A stretch of DNA of 64,000 nucleotides, taken from Orcinus orca (taxonomy: Eukaryota > Chordata > Mammalia > Artiodactyla > Delphinidae). The notes under the pieces are model-generated. The model did not search any database, had not been told where the DNA came from, and saw only the letters and a program-made list of their open reading frames with translations. The stretch lies in NCBI RefSeq assembly GCF_937001465.1, contig NC_064567.1, positions 5,210,501-5,274,500 of the forward strand, written 5' to 3'. Shown piece by piece: positions 36,850 to 47,800 of this stretch; the first letter of the stretch is position 1, and the number at the start of each line of letters is the position of its first letter. Both the position numbers and the translations under genes were made by a program.

Positions 36850-37078
36850 TACGTGGGCCTCTCACTGTTGTGGCCTCTCCCGTTGCGGAGCACAGGCTCC
36901 GGACGCACAGGCTCAGCGGCCATGGCCCACGGACCCAGCCACTCCGCGGCACGTGGGATCCTCCCGGACCAGGGCACGAACCCGTGTCCCCTGCATCGGC
37001 AGGCGGACTCTCAACCACTGCACCACCAGGGAAGCCCTGGCAGGCGGATTCTTAATCACTGCACCACCAGTGATGTCC
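36522..37078 (-). mobile_element. Long CHR-type SINE interrupted by a younger SINE
   Basis: The reverse-oriented older SINE runs 36522-36808 and resumes 37038-37078. It is flanked by exact 12-bp copies of CCCAAATCTTGG (36510-36521 and 37079-37090). It contains the repeated GTAGTTGTGGC motifs of the long form. Confidence 0.92.
36809..37037 (-). mobile_element. Young CHR-type SINE nested in the older SINE
   Basis: It ends CCACCAGGGAAGCCC and is flanked by exact 16-bp copies of TGGCAGGCGGATTCTT (36793-36808 and 37038-37053), which are themselves SINE sequence. Its tail side carries a (TG)n tract of about 18 units at 36811-36848. Confidence 0.95.
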
Positions 37079-37090
37079 CCCAAATCTTGG

Positions 37091-37562
37091 TTTCTAACAG
37101 CATTCTCCAATAAAAAGAACCAAAGCTCCTTGAAGAAATGACTGACTCTAGGACAGGGAAAGGAAATATACCAGATGAGCCTGAAGTACCTTGTAGTGCC
37201 AGAAAGTAAGGAAGTACCACAAAAAAAAAAAAAAGAAGAAACCCACAATGATGGGGGTGTGTCAAAGGAACAGGTGGAACCAGCTGAAAGAGCTTACAAT
37301 GGCCATAGCTAACACAATTTGAGCAAAAACTAAAGTGGTATTGCATTATAACCCAAAGTATAAGATAAATATCCATGAGTTCATAGTGATAGGGATTACA
37401 GATGGAAAAAGACTGAGCATTAATAGGTTATTTAAAATCTATTAATTTTCTTCATGTCTGAAATTTTCCATAGTAAACCTTTTAAATATATATAAAATAA
37501 GTGTATATATATAAATGTGTTTATATATAAATGGGTGTGTGTGTATATATGTATATGTGTGT

Positions 37563-37604
<42 letters not shown>

Positions 37605-37982
37605 GTAACCCAACAAACAAACGCTCCTTTGACCTTTACACTACCGTTTTGGGTTCTGTATGTATGTTGGTTTCTAGGGGTTATAATGTGCTTACACGAC
37701 TAAGTTCTCCACTAATTTTGGTCCATGGACACAGATTCTAGTAGTCTGTCCTTATGAGTTTTGTGTGTATTTGTATATATTAAGTATTTTCTCCTCACTT
37801 CTGCTTCCTCCTTATTATTTAACAGAAGATTCATAGGAGATCAACTTAAAAATTTAGTCTGTAGATAACAGAATGTTCACATGGAAATGCACGTTGTAGG
37901 CTGTGTATAGATGCAGAGTATCAGAAGGGTGAATTGTACCAGTGAAGTTAGTCTCCTAGCTCTAAGTCCACTCTCTATACTC
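37091..37982. other. Intron 1 stretch with (TA/TG)n microsatellite
   Basis: 37488-37600 is an imperfect TA/TG-rich tract ending in a run of about 16 TG units. The rest is unassigned. ORFs across the tract are artefacts of the repeat. Confidence 0.6.
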
Positions 37983-38222
37983 CAGTGGCTCTCAACCAGA
38001 GCCTGAGATATTTGGCAATGTCTGGGAAAACCGGGACACCACCGGGGTCTTTTGGGAATGTCCAGAAATATTTTTGGTTGTCACAGATTGGGGGATCCTA
38101 CTAACATGCGGTGGGTAGAGGCCAGGGATGCTGCTAAACATCCTACAATGCAGAGGACAGTCCCCAGCAATGAAGAATTATCTGGCTCAAAATGTCAACA
38201 ATGCCAAGTTTGAGAAACTCTG
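37983..38222 (+). mobile_element. hAT-Charlie-type DNA transposon fossil
   Basis: Imperfect terminal inverted repeats CAGTGGCTCTCAACC and TTTGAGAAACTCTG enclose 'GGCCAGGGATGCTGCTAAAC' and 'ATCCTACAATGCAGAGGACA', a well-known non-autonomous hAT-like repeat. The exact name is not assigned. Confidence 0.8.
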
Positions 38223-38275
38223 TTCTGTTCTGTAATGCTGGGGCTGGGACTCTACATATAGCATTTTTCCAACTA

Positions 38276-38471
38276 CAGCTGACCCTTGAACGATACGGCA
38301 GGGAGGAACAACCCTCCACGCAGTTGAAAATCTGCTTAGACAGTAGGCCTTCCGTATCAGAGGATCTGACCAATCACAGATCTTGTTGTACCGTAGTATT
38401 TACTGTTGACCAAAAAATCTGCGTATAAATGGACCTGTGCAGTTCAAATCTGTGTTGTTCGAGGTCAGCTG
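38276..38471 (+). mobile_element. Tigger-type DNA transposon fossil with TA duplication
   Basis: Terminal inverted repeats CAGCTGACCCTTGAAC and GTTCGAGGTCAGCTG are each bordered by TA (38274-38275 and 38472-38473), as expected of Tc1/mariner-like elements. The 196-bp length shows an internally deleted copy. Confidence 0.85.
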
Positions 38472-38479
38472 TATGGATC

Positions 38480-38900
38480 AATGAAACAACCTGGATGAAC
38501 TTGGAAATACACAGGAAAAAGTCTTCAGTCTCAATAATTAGTAAAGACATGCAAATAAAAATAAGGTACTATTTTCTAACTCAAATTAGCAACATTTTCA
38601 GTACTCACTGAAGTACATGTAGTTAAATGATACAGTTATCCGTGATGAAAGTTATAAATTGCAGGGCCTTTTTAAAAAGCAGTTTAACAATGGCATAGGA
38701 GCCTTAAAATCCTTTATACACTTTGGTCAGTAATCCCACTTTCTCTAAGAATAAAAATCCTAAAGAAATAATAAATCAAGTGAAAAACTGGGTATATCCT
38801 AAAGCAAACTCTAAAAAAATCCATAATATATAAATAAATCACAGTATATACAAATAAGTACAAAGGCCAAATTAATTTTATATGAAAAACTTGAAGGAAA
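38480..38900 (+). mobile_element. Old L1 fragment, plus strand
   Basis: 'GTAAAGACATGCAAATAAAA' and 'GGTCAGTAATCCCACTTTCT' follow the L1 3' portion. Strongly diverged. Confidence 0.6.
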
Positions 38901-39284
38901 TGCCTTATAGAAGTTAAGATTTAAGTTTGACTTTAAGACTTCAATGGCCAAAAACTGAAATATCTCAAGCGGAAAGCTGAAGTCTTGAGAAACTGCAACA
39001 TTTGTTTTTAGTTTTCCAAACAGAATACCAAGTAGGAAGGTTGGCTATAATGAATACACACAGCTGGTTAAGGCTAGTGGAAGGTGATTAATTCTATGAG
39101 GACAGGCTGGGGCTATGACCCTGAGGATGAGAATTAACTTTGCATAAGAATATGCAAAAGGAAGCTAACTCATGTCTTTAAGCAAATACACCTTAGGAAG
39201 AAAATTCTAGGAACAGTGTGTAAAATGGTTTGGGACAGAGAAAAAAAAAAAAAATCTAGAGCCAGGGAGGCCAGTTAGACTCAC

Positions 39285-39765
39285 CCAGACACATGTAAAC
39301 AGCAGTGTTATTCACAGCAGCCAAAAAACAGCAACAACCTAGTGTCCATCAACGGATGAATGGATAAACAAACTGTGCTACAGCCACTCGGCAGAGTATT
39401 AGCCAGCCATACCCAAGAATGAAGTCTGAGAGACACTACGGCATGGATGAACCTTGAACACATGAGATGAAATAAGCCAAACACAAAAGGGCAAATACTG
39501 TACGATTCCAATTCTGTGAGGCCTCTAGAATAAGCAAATTCAGAGACAGAAAGGGCTGGGAGGAGGGGAAATGGGGAGTTAACGCTTAATGGTTTCAGAG
39601 TTTGTGTTTAGGGTTAGGGAGAAACTTTTGGAAATAGCGGTGATGGTGACACAATACTGTGAATGTACTTAGTACCTCTGAGCTGCACACTTAAAAATGC
39701 TTAGAACAATCAACTTCATGGTATGTGTATTTTACCACCATAATAAAAGAGTAAAAAAAAAAAAA
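39285..39765 (+). mobile_element. L1 3' end, plus strand
   Basis: 'GTTATTCACAGCAGCCAAAA', 'GTGTCCATCAACGGATGAAT' and 'ACTGTACGATTCCAATTCTG', ending with an A-run at 39755-39765, form the C-terminal ORF2 and 3' UTR of an older L1. Confidence 0.85.
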
Positions 39766-40599
39766 GTGAAGATAGAACTCAAATTGCAAAGAACAGCACA
39801 GAAATTGTCAAGAGGAGGCAGGAGAGGTGTCGACTACTGTTTCATGACGTTTAATTTGAAAAGCTCTACTGATAACATTAAGGGTAGAGAGCGGTTTTCT
39901 GGTTTAGATTTTTCCCAAGGCAGAGTAGACCTTAACATACGGTATATATCTAGTATCTAGGATATCTAGGTAACAGCTAAGAATTGAGTGTCGTTAAAAA
40001 AAAAAAAAGTCTGGCCTAAAACTCTTATTTGGGGGACGAGAGTAGCATCACAATATTTTATTGGCGCACAGCAATATGAGAAGCATTTCAAAGTTATAAT
40101 TTCATCTTACATTTGGAAAACCAACCAACCAACCAACAGCTTTCCTAGCACGAAGTAAAAAGGAATGCTGGACCAAATCTTCTTCGATGATAAAAACACA
40201 CAAAGCTCTTCCATCATGGGCATATTAATATCACTCAAACGGTGAAATCTACCAGTATTGGAGGGTGGAGACTTGATATTTTTATATTTATCCAAACGGC
40301 ACGTACTTTAAGAGGCTGGGAAATTGTGCAAGACAAATAACCCAATTTCTTCAACAAATACCTTGCAAAGAAAAGGGAAACTGAAGATGCTCGTCCACCG
40401 AACGCCACGCAAGGACCCGCTCAAATCCTGAGCGGCACAAACCAACCACTAAAAGAACAATTTAAAAAAATTCCTTTAAGGAAATGTGAACACTGCCCGA
40501 ATACCGTGGAAACTGAGGGCAGGGTAGCAGCGAAGGGTTACTCAATTCGCTCTAGTTTCTATACGTTTTGAAAATTTCTGCAACCATTTTCTGGGGCAT
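39766..40599. other. Intron 1 start-proximal stretch, nothing recognised
   Basis: No gene recognised. A short (AACC)n repeat lies at about 40121-40138. Confidence 0.45.
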
Positions 40600-40900
40600 T
40601 TTAGCAAAAAGCGCCGTGGGGCGGGGGAGCGGGTCTTTCTCACGCCGCCCGCGGCCGCCCCCCGCGAGCCAGGCGCCTCCACGGCCCACCCCCGGCCTCC
40701 AGGGCCGCGTCGGCTCTGCCAACGCCCCACACACTCCCGGACGCCGGGCCAGCGGCCAGAGACCCCGCTGAGGGCGGCGGCCCGGGGCGAAGCCTCCGAC
40801 TCTCCGGGCGCTCGGGCCGCGGCCGCTCGCCTGAGGCGCTGAGGGGACGGACGGAGGCCGCGCAGGCTCACACGCCGCCGCCGGGCCATCCGCTACTCAC

Positions 40901-41100
40901 CCCGACGCCGGCAGCGCAGGACCCCGGCCTTTCGGGACTCGGGCTGTGGCATCTTCGCTCCCGCCACGGCCCGGGTCCGAGCCGCATTCGCCGCAGCGGG
41001 CGGAGCTGCCGGCAAGCAAACGCAGCAGCGGGCGCAGCAGCGGGCGCAGCAGCGGGCACACCAGCGCCCCCAGCGCTTGCCCAGTGCCCGCGCAGCGGCC
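40901..41100 (-). other. GALNT11: Predicted GALNT11 non-coding exon 1 (donor firm, 5' end uncertain)
   Basis: On the minus strand the CpG island contains a strong donor, GTCGGG|GTGAGT, with the exon ending at 40901. Exon 2 (acceptor at 19058) carries 38 nt of leader, so an upstream leader exon is required, and this donor inside the CpG island is the best candidate. Intron 1 would then be about 21.8 kb. The 5' boundary given is nominal. Upstream ATGs within this exon are discussed under findings. Alternative first exons are possible. Confidence 0.6.
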
Positions 41101-41137
41101 TCGGCCCGAGCGCGCGCCCTCGGCCCGAGCGCGCGCC
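41021..41137. repeat. Two short GC-rich tandem repeats in the promoter
   Basis: A 12-bp unit (CGCAGCAGCGGG) is present in three exact copies at 41021-41056. A 19-bp unit (CTCGGCCCGAGCGCGCGCC) is present in two exact copies at 41100-41137. Both lie in the CpG island near the likely transcription start and may be length-variable. Confidence 0.8.
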
Positions 41138-41146
41138 CGCCGGGGC

Positions 41147-41183
41147 CACGTGACGGGCGGCCCCAGCCCCGCGCGTGACGTCA
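41147..41183. promoter_or_regulatory. Paired E-box (CACGTG) and CRE (TGACGTCA)
   Basis: CACGTG at 41147-41152, extended on the minus strand to GTCACGTG, matches USF/MITF/TFEB-type sites. TGACGTCA at 41176-41183 is a full palindromic cAMP response element for CREB/ATF. They are 23 bp apart within the CpG island, upstream of the predicted first exon. Occupancy is an inference. Confidence 0.5.
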
Positions 41184-41280
41184 CCGCCCGCTGCGGGCGC
41201 GTCGCGGCCCCCGGGCTCCACACGCTCCCGAGGCCCAGCGCCTGCGGGTGGGCTCGGGGGTCGGTCGCGGGCAGCCTTCG

Positions 41281-44200
41281 CGTTTTTAACTCTTACATAA
41301 ATGGGCTCATTGAAGACAAATTCCTTAAACATATTGAAAGATGTGCGACCCCGCTTATGATAAAAGAACTGTAGGTTAAAATGTCAAGGCTTGGCAGAAA
41401 CTGTGATAAAACCTCACGGGTTGGTGGTAAGGGTGGGAAAGTACAGCGCGCCCGCAGAGCAGCCGCAGGAAGGCACATGGCGTCACGGGGGGCTTGCTAG
41501 AAATCCTGACTCTTCAGCACCCATCAGTAAGCAAAGGATGTTGCAGCCATCAGGCCATGGCCATTACAGCCCCCGCCCGCCCGCCCGGAGGTAACTCAGG
41601 GTGGAAACGGGCTGTCCGCTGCCAAGCCCCCAGCCACTGTGGCCACCCCCAAATGGTGCACTCAGGATGGGGAAGAACAGGATCCTGGCTCTGGTTGGTT
41701 AGGGTGCATAGCAAAGAAATGATCTCAGTACGCCCTGGCTCTTGCAATTCCCATGTATAGGAAAGCACTAAATTCCTTAACTTGCGTTTGATTGATTTTC
41801 TTTAACAGTAACCTTTGATGTTCAGACTATCCGATCTTCGTTGCGAAAACTCCTATCTATCCTGTCTCCCCCACCTTACCTCTTCAGAGCAGTCCCGCAG
41901 AGCTACCTGAGAGGCTGTGTCCCAGGCTTGAGTCCTCGGTTTTGTCTGCCAAATAAAACAGAATTCTCAACGTTTAGGTTATGCATTTTTTTTCAGTCGG
42001 CAGGCCCCATGCCAGACGTACTTAAGTAATCAAAATATGCGTTTTACCGCCGTGGCCAGGTGATTTATGTACACATCAAAGTCTGAAATCAGTGTCCTAA
42101 GGTGCAGTCAGTGCAGGAGACCGGCCATTGCTCCACTTTCACCCGACCCTTGTCTGTGTCAGACATTTTATTTGCCATTCTGATGGGTGTGGAGATCTGT
42201 TTCTAGCTGTTATTTTAAATGGGGTCATACTGTCCCACCAAATTAATGTACAGTCGTACCATTCCAGAAATTGAAGCTTTGGGTTAGCTCCAATTTTTTA
42301 CCATTAGAAAGAATGACATGAATATGCTTTTTGCAGTGTAGCATCTAAACCCGGGGTCTTTGAGGCTGGGCATAGGCTAGTCTTTGGGCTGTGTTCATCT
42401 ATCCCTAGATACAGTAGCCAGAGGAAATATAGGAGGCTTAAAATTTGAATTTCAGATAAAAAAAAATTCACTAGCATGTCCCATAGAATATGTGGAATAT
42501 ACTTTACTAAGATATTATTGTTTATCCAAAATTCAAGTTTACCAGGGCATGCTGTACTTTTATTTGCTAAATCTGGCAACGCTAACCCTGGACAAGTTTT
42601 AAACTTAGTTTTCTGTTTTATGAGATGGTAATAACAATAGGAACTATCTTGTAAAGTTGTGTGGATGACATGAGATAATCTATGCAGAGTACCTACCAGG
42701 GGGTATGAAACATAGTGAGAGCTCAGTAATTGTTAGCTCTTATTTTTATTTCATCTCGGTGTGTCTTAGGATAAATTCCTGAAAGTATGCTTTCCTTACA
42801 GAATTCTCTGGCTAATGTAAGGCTTGTCCAAGTGTTTGGTCATACCCAAAACTGTTGTGTGAAAAGCCTTGAGCAGGTGAGCAGATACTTTCTCAAATAG
42901 CTCCAGAATACAAATCAGATTTTAAAATTTCTATACAAAACCATAATTGCCACCTACGGGCAAGTATGGGTTTCCTTTCAATCACACCAAGTACTTGGAT
43001 GTTGATTCTGATTTGTTTTCTATTCCAGAGTCAGCTGAAACAATATTCTAGAGGAGATTGTTTAAGCAACATTCTACATCGCTTCTAAGACTTATTCATG
43101 CTATCTAGGACCTGAACTAAATTACATTAAAAAACTAAGACTGAATATTAGGCCCATGGCTCTAAGAAAAAGAACACTTTTCTTTTGGCAAAGCTGATAT
43201 TTACATCCTTCTTTATGCTTACCAAACAAGAAGATTCTCTGAATTTATACTACAATTCTCTTTTTTCCTTCGGCTGCAGAAATTTTATTTTGTATTTTAC
43301 TCTAATTTTAATGGATTCATAGGTTTATTACAATCAATTTTTTATTACTTTCTAGAGCAGCTAAGGTATAAACATGGGCCCAGAATATACTAATCACGTG
43401 GCAATTACTTTGTGCTGCCAGATTGACCTTTTAAAAGCTCAATCAAGTTACCCTGGCCATCTGTAATATTTGGGCACAGGTTTTTCCCATCTCTTTCCAG
43501 CAACAGATTTTATAGAGTACTTTGCCAAATACATGGGTATAATGACATTATAAACTGGTTCTTTTTTCTTTACATTGTATATATTATTTCAAAGAACACA
43601 AGCTCCATGAAGGGAGGGATGTTTACCTGCCCCATTGTCAGCTGCATCCCAGCACCTAGAAGGACACCTGGCCTGAGATGACCATTCAGTTGTTGATTAA
43701 ATGAGCATAATAGATGAGTCAAGTCGTTTTCTGCTGTAAAAAACTAGTTTATATTTTCTCCAGCAGAAGCTATGATTTAGTGATTCTATCCTAAGCCTCC
43801 TCCTTTTTACTCCTTTCAATGTATTCCTTCCCTCATTTTCTCATTCTCTTCGTTTTGTGAATTAAATATATTTTTCACTTTTCTAGCTGCCTTCACCAGG
43901 GTGAATGCAACAGCCATCCCTCTAACCTGATGGAAGTACTTTAGACACCTGGGAGTGTGTCCACACAGGATGGATACTGAACCTGGTTACCTCTTCCCCA
44001 ATCCCAGCTAAACAGTTTTCTCGAGTCATGTCGAACACAGATTATCAACAAGGCACGCAAGCCAAGAAGTGTCAGGAGAGCTGAGGCCAGAGCCATAGGA
44101 GGGAACACACGTGAAAAAGGCAAAATCAGAAGTAGGGAAGAGGGAATGTCTCCAATTAACTGAAGGGCCAACAGAAACAAACAGGGAGGCTGGCCTGGAG

Positions 44201-44687
44201 AGCTGGACCAGGACACCCAGGCAAGTGACTGGACATGAGAAACTCAGGAACCCAACCAAGCAATGTGTCAAGGCCAGAATCTACACTGGCAGCAAGAAAG
44301 GAGCTCAATACAGTTGAATGGACCAAGCAAGGCTCTCTGAGAATGTCTTTCTGGGGAGGTCACCAGCCCAGGTCACCTATCTGGAGTAGGAATTGAGTTG
44401 ACCAAGAGTTGAGCAGTCCTTACGGTCTACCAGGACGAACTGAGCTTGGCAAATAACTGGAGATAACACACTTTATCTCAATCGATTTTATGACAGCCTT
44501 AAGGGTGTGACAACATGCATTTCTAATGCTTAATTTAAGGTCTTGCCACCCCAGAAATTTAGTAGCAGAAAAGGCACTTCTGTTGTAGACCATTCTGGTT
44601 GTACTTCTTACTGTAGTTCACATAATTTCATGATGTTCCAAACATGTTCTCTTCTCCATGTTGAAGGACTAGGGGAATTTTTAACGC
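41281..44687. other. GALNTL5-GALNT11 intergenic gap
   Basis: No coding exon is seen. 42600-42750 resembles MIR ('GTGGATGACATGAGATAATC' type), and 43585-43705 resembles an L2 3' end ('CAAGCTCCATGAAGGGAGGG'). A (CCCG)n-like Sp1-type cluster lies at 41568-41586. The rest is unassigned. Confidence 0.5.
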
Positions 44688-44693
44688 TTTATT
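44688..44693 (-). terminator. GALNTL5: Candidate GALNTL5 poly(A) signal AATAAA
   Basis: AATAAA reads on the minus strand at 44693-44688, about 37 nt after the GALNTL5 stop codon. That implies a very short 3' UTR. Short 3' UTRs are common in spermatid-expressed genes. Use of this site is inferred. Confidence 0.55.
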
Positions 44694-44729
44694 CATGAAA
44701 ATGATTGGTTTTCCTTTCATGAGACTCTC

Positions 44730-44873
44730 TTAAGAGGTCTCCAGTTCCGGGAAGACAGTATCCAAATACCACTGAAATGACTTGCAACCCAATCGTTTCC
44801 TTAATTCAACACGCTCACTAATATCTCCATAGGCAAGATATTTCAGATTAGGTCTTCGTAAAAATACCTGCTC
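44730..44873 (-). CDS. GALNTL5: GALNTL5 terminal coding exon and stop codon
   Basis: The acceptor CCATTTAG precedes 44873, and the exon starts in phase 0 with GAG CAG. It encodes EQVFLRRPNLKY, then ISERVELRKRLGCKSFQWYL, and ends VFPELETS followed by TAA at 44732-44730. Compared with the human protein as I remember it, the C-terminus stops about four residues early. No lectin domain follows, which distinguishes it from GALNT11. Confidence 0.92.
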   Translation of the reverse strand, partial: EQVFLRRPNLKYLAYGDISERVELRKRLGCKSFQWYLDTVFPELETS

Positions 44874-47800
44874 CTAAATGGAAAGAGAGAGTCATTAAAC
44901 CAGACAAATCTTTGGTAATCAAATCATGATATCTAACATAGCAGTATGTATTTTCATCTGAACTAAAACAAAACAACACAACAACAGAAAACCTTCCCTC
45001 TGTATGGGGAGGGCAGAGACACACATAGGAGCTGGGACTCACTCACCCCACATATATTCACCGGATGTGCTGTGACAGACCACGATGAAAGTAGCGTAGA
45101 GGGACTCAGCAAGTCTAAGTCCTGCTTCTCAAGAGTTCTAGAATCATAGCCGCCTATTGTAGTGTTTCCCCTTTCTCCTACTCTCTCAATGATACTCAAG
45201 GACAAAAGCCCTCACTCCCCAATCCCTATCAACACTTCCATGGTTTCAGAAATGGGGGTTGGTGATGGCTAAGGGTAAATTGACTCTGGAGGAAGACAAC
45301 CTGGCTTCAATTTCTGGCTCTGCTATTTATTAGCTATGTGACCTTGGCTGCTACCCTCATGAGACTGTGGTGAGGACTGAACACTTTCATACGTGCAAAG
45401 CTCTTAGGAGACTAAGGCTGGCACAGAGTAGGTGTCATGTCAGTGTCGGCCATTATTATCACCACACCTGGTTAAGTCTTTTCTGCGTTCTTGATTTAAG
45501 GAAGCACCAAGTATGAGTGTCTAATGGACTCAAGCTCTGCCATGTTAAAAGAGGTATTCTAAGTAGACCAAAGCCTCCTTGAAAGCAGAACCTTTGTATT
45601 TTCATCTGTGTATTCCCAGTGCCCGGTATATAGCATAGTAATATTGTTGAATGAGAGGAGCTTGCTTACCCAAATAGCATAGTATGGGCATGCCATGTTG
45701 GATTCTCCCCAGGGATCTTTAGGTCTTTGCCATCATGTCTTGCCACTCCTAGTTCCCCAGGGGGGATTGGTGCAGAGAATGGACCTGAGGGAGGGTGTCC
45801 TCATTTTGGAGTGAAGGCAGAGAAGACCTTAGCCAACATCTCCCTGTCCAAAGCCTGTTTTGCCTAATGACATTCACTCAACTTCCCAACATGCTGTGTC
45901 ATACAATCCATTGATTTTATGCCAAACATTACATGCTTTTTATATTAGATGGAACTTTTGGTAACTATATCCCCCATGAAATTCAGTGAACTACTCAGTC
46001 CTAACTGTGTTCAAGTCAACCATTTAAATGTGACCTCTGGTCACAGAAAAAAAAAAAAAGCTTAAAATCTCTCATAACTAAAGAAATGCAATTTTAAACA
46101 ATGAGATATCATTTTTAACCTATCAGATTAGAAGAAATACAAAGTTTAATTAAAACTAGGGGTGGAATAGTTGAGGACCATTTGGACATTATTCATCAAG
46201 ATTTAAGATGCACTAACTCATGGTCCACAAGTTCATGTCTTCAGATTTATTCAAGATATAGCTGCACAAATGTGCAAAGAGATACATGTAAAGGATGTTC
46301 ATTTTGGCACTGTTAAGGAGTAACAAAAAGCCAAGATGATCAGAATGTTTATCTCTGGGGGCTATTTCTGAATGGAATCAATTTTAAGAGATCCATTCAA
46401 AGGAAATATTTAAAAGGACGACATGTTTATCTGCTCTGATTTTAAAAGACTTTGAAAGTATGTTTTTAAATTATACTAATAAATGGAAAAATTACAACAA
46501 AATATTGCTGCTCAAATCGAGTTAGGTAAAAGAAAAGGATATATACTCGTGTGTATGTGCATGTTAACAGGAAACTATAGACAGTAATTTAGTGGTGGCT
46601 TCTGAGGAGTGAAACTACGGGCTTAGAAAGTTTACTTTTCACTTCATGCTTTTCAATACTGTAAGATAAAAATGTGTATGCGTTACCTTTTTAAAAATAT
46701 TTTTTTAAAAATCAGGAAATATAATAAACATACCGAAAAAAGCACATAGAATATAAATGTGCACCTTAGTGAATTGTTGAAAAATCAACCCCAGAAACCC
46801 TAAGTCAAGAAATAGAACATAATCAGCATCTCAGAGGCCCTTGCCTTTCCTTTCCTGATCATAATCCTTTCTCTTAGTTTTTTTTCTTTTGTTTTTTTTT
46901 TTTTTGCGGTACGCGGGCCTCTCACTGTTGTGGCCTCTCCCGTTGATGGAGCACAGGCTCCGGACGCGCAGGCTCAGCGGCCATGGCTCACGGGCCCAGC
47001 CGCTCTGCGGCATGTGGGATCTTCCTGGACCGGGGCACAAACCCATGTCCACTGCATCGGCAGGCGGACTCTCAACCACTAGCGCCACCAGGGAAGCCCC
47101 TTTCTCTTAGTTTGAAGTGCTATCCTGATTATGTATTCATTTCTTTGCTTTTCTTTCTAGTATCGATATCTAATTATCCACACATAGATTACACGGTTTG
47201 ATTTTTACCTGTTTTTAACTTTATAGAAATGGAAAAATACAGTATATATTCTATTGTGTTTGGCTGCTTTTGTCCACCATTATATCTTTAGGATTTACCT
47301 ATACTGTTGTATGTATATTTAAAGTTGATTAATTTTCATTGCTATATAGAATTATATCATTAAACATATCATATTTATTCATTCCACCCCTGATGAATAT
47401 TTGGGTTGTATTCAGTTTTGGCTAACACAAACAATGCTGTTTATAAACATTCTTGTTCATGTGTTCTGGTGCACAAAAGCATGCTTTCTGTAGTGTATAT
47501 ACAGGATGGAATTGCTGGATCATGGGATATTCATGTCTTTTATTACTTGATATTGCCAAACTGTTTTCCAAAGTGAGTTTGTAACAATTAACACTCCCAC
47601 CCAGTGTCTGAGACTTCCTGTGCTTGCCAACACATGGTCCTATCAGACTTTAAAAATGTTTTGCCATGTATGTAGAAATATGTAGAAATATCTCATTGAG
47701 GTTTTAATTCATATTGCCCTGATTACTCAAGAAATTGAGTATTATTACTTTTATAATTTAAAATAATAAAGAAATATTAGATCAAGACCAGGACATATAA

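Larger units (their letters stand above)
40600..41280 (-). promoter_or_regulatory. GALNT11: CpG island / GALNT11 promoter region
   Basis: This is the only extended, strongly GC-rich and CpG-dense stretch in a window that is otherwise AT-rich. It lies 5' of the GALNT11 coding exons in gene order and has no TATA box that I can see. That is the usual form of a broadly expressed housekeeping-type promoter. It contains a CACGTG E-box (41147-41152) and a palindromic TGACGTCA (41176-41183). Long ORFs here on both strands are by-products of the high GC content. The transcription start is not determined by sequence alone. Confidence 0.85.

Noticed and set aside
36743..37248. Several overlapping ORFs of about 90-115 codons, some with poly-Val/Cys or Thr/His runs
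   Set aside because: They are translations of nested SINEs and a (TG)n microsatellite.
37490..37600. Regular spaced repeats as a CRISPR-like array
   Set aside because: These are TA/TG dinucleotide runs in a mammalian genome, with no repeat-spacer structure.
40542..41374. Long ORFs on both strands in the CpG island (up to 154 codons)
   Set aside because: High GC content suppresses stop codons. The frames are low-complexity Ala/Arg/Pro/Gly, overlap each other, and the minus-strand ones cross the strong GTGAGT donor.
42200..42260. Minus-strand 'GQYD'-like translation resembling a GALNT motif
   Set aside because: It lies downstream of the GALNTL5 stop and outside GALNT11 exon order, with no splice sites or flanking homology. 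Chance match.
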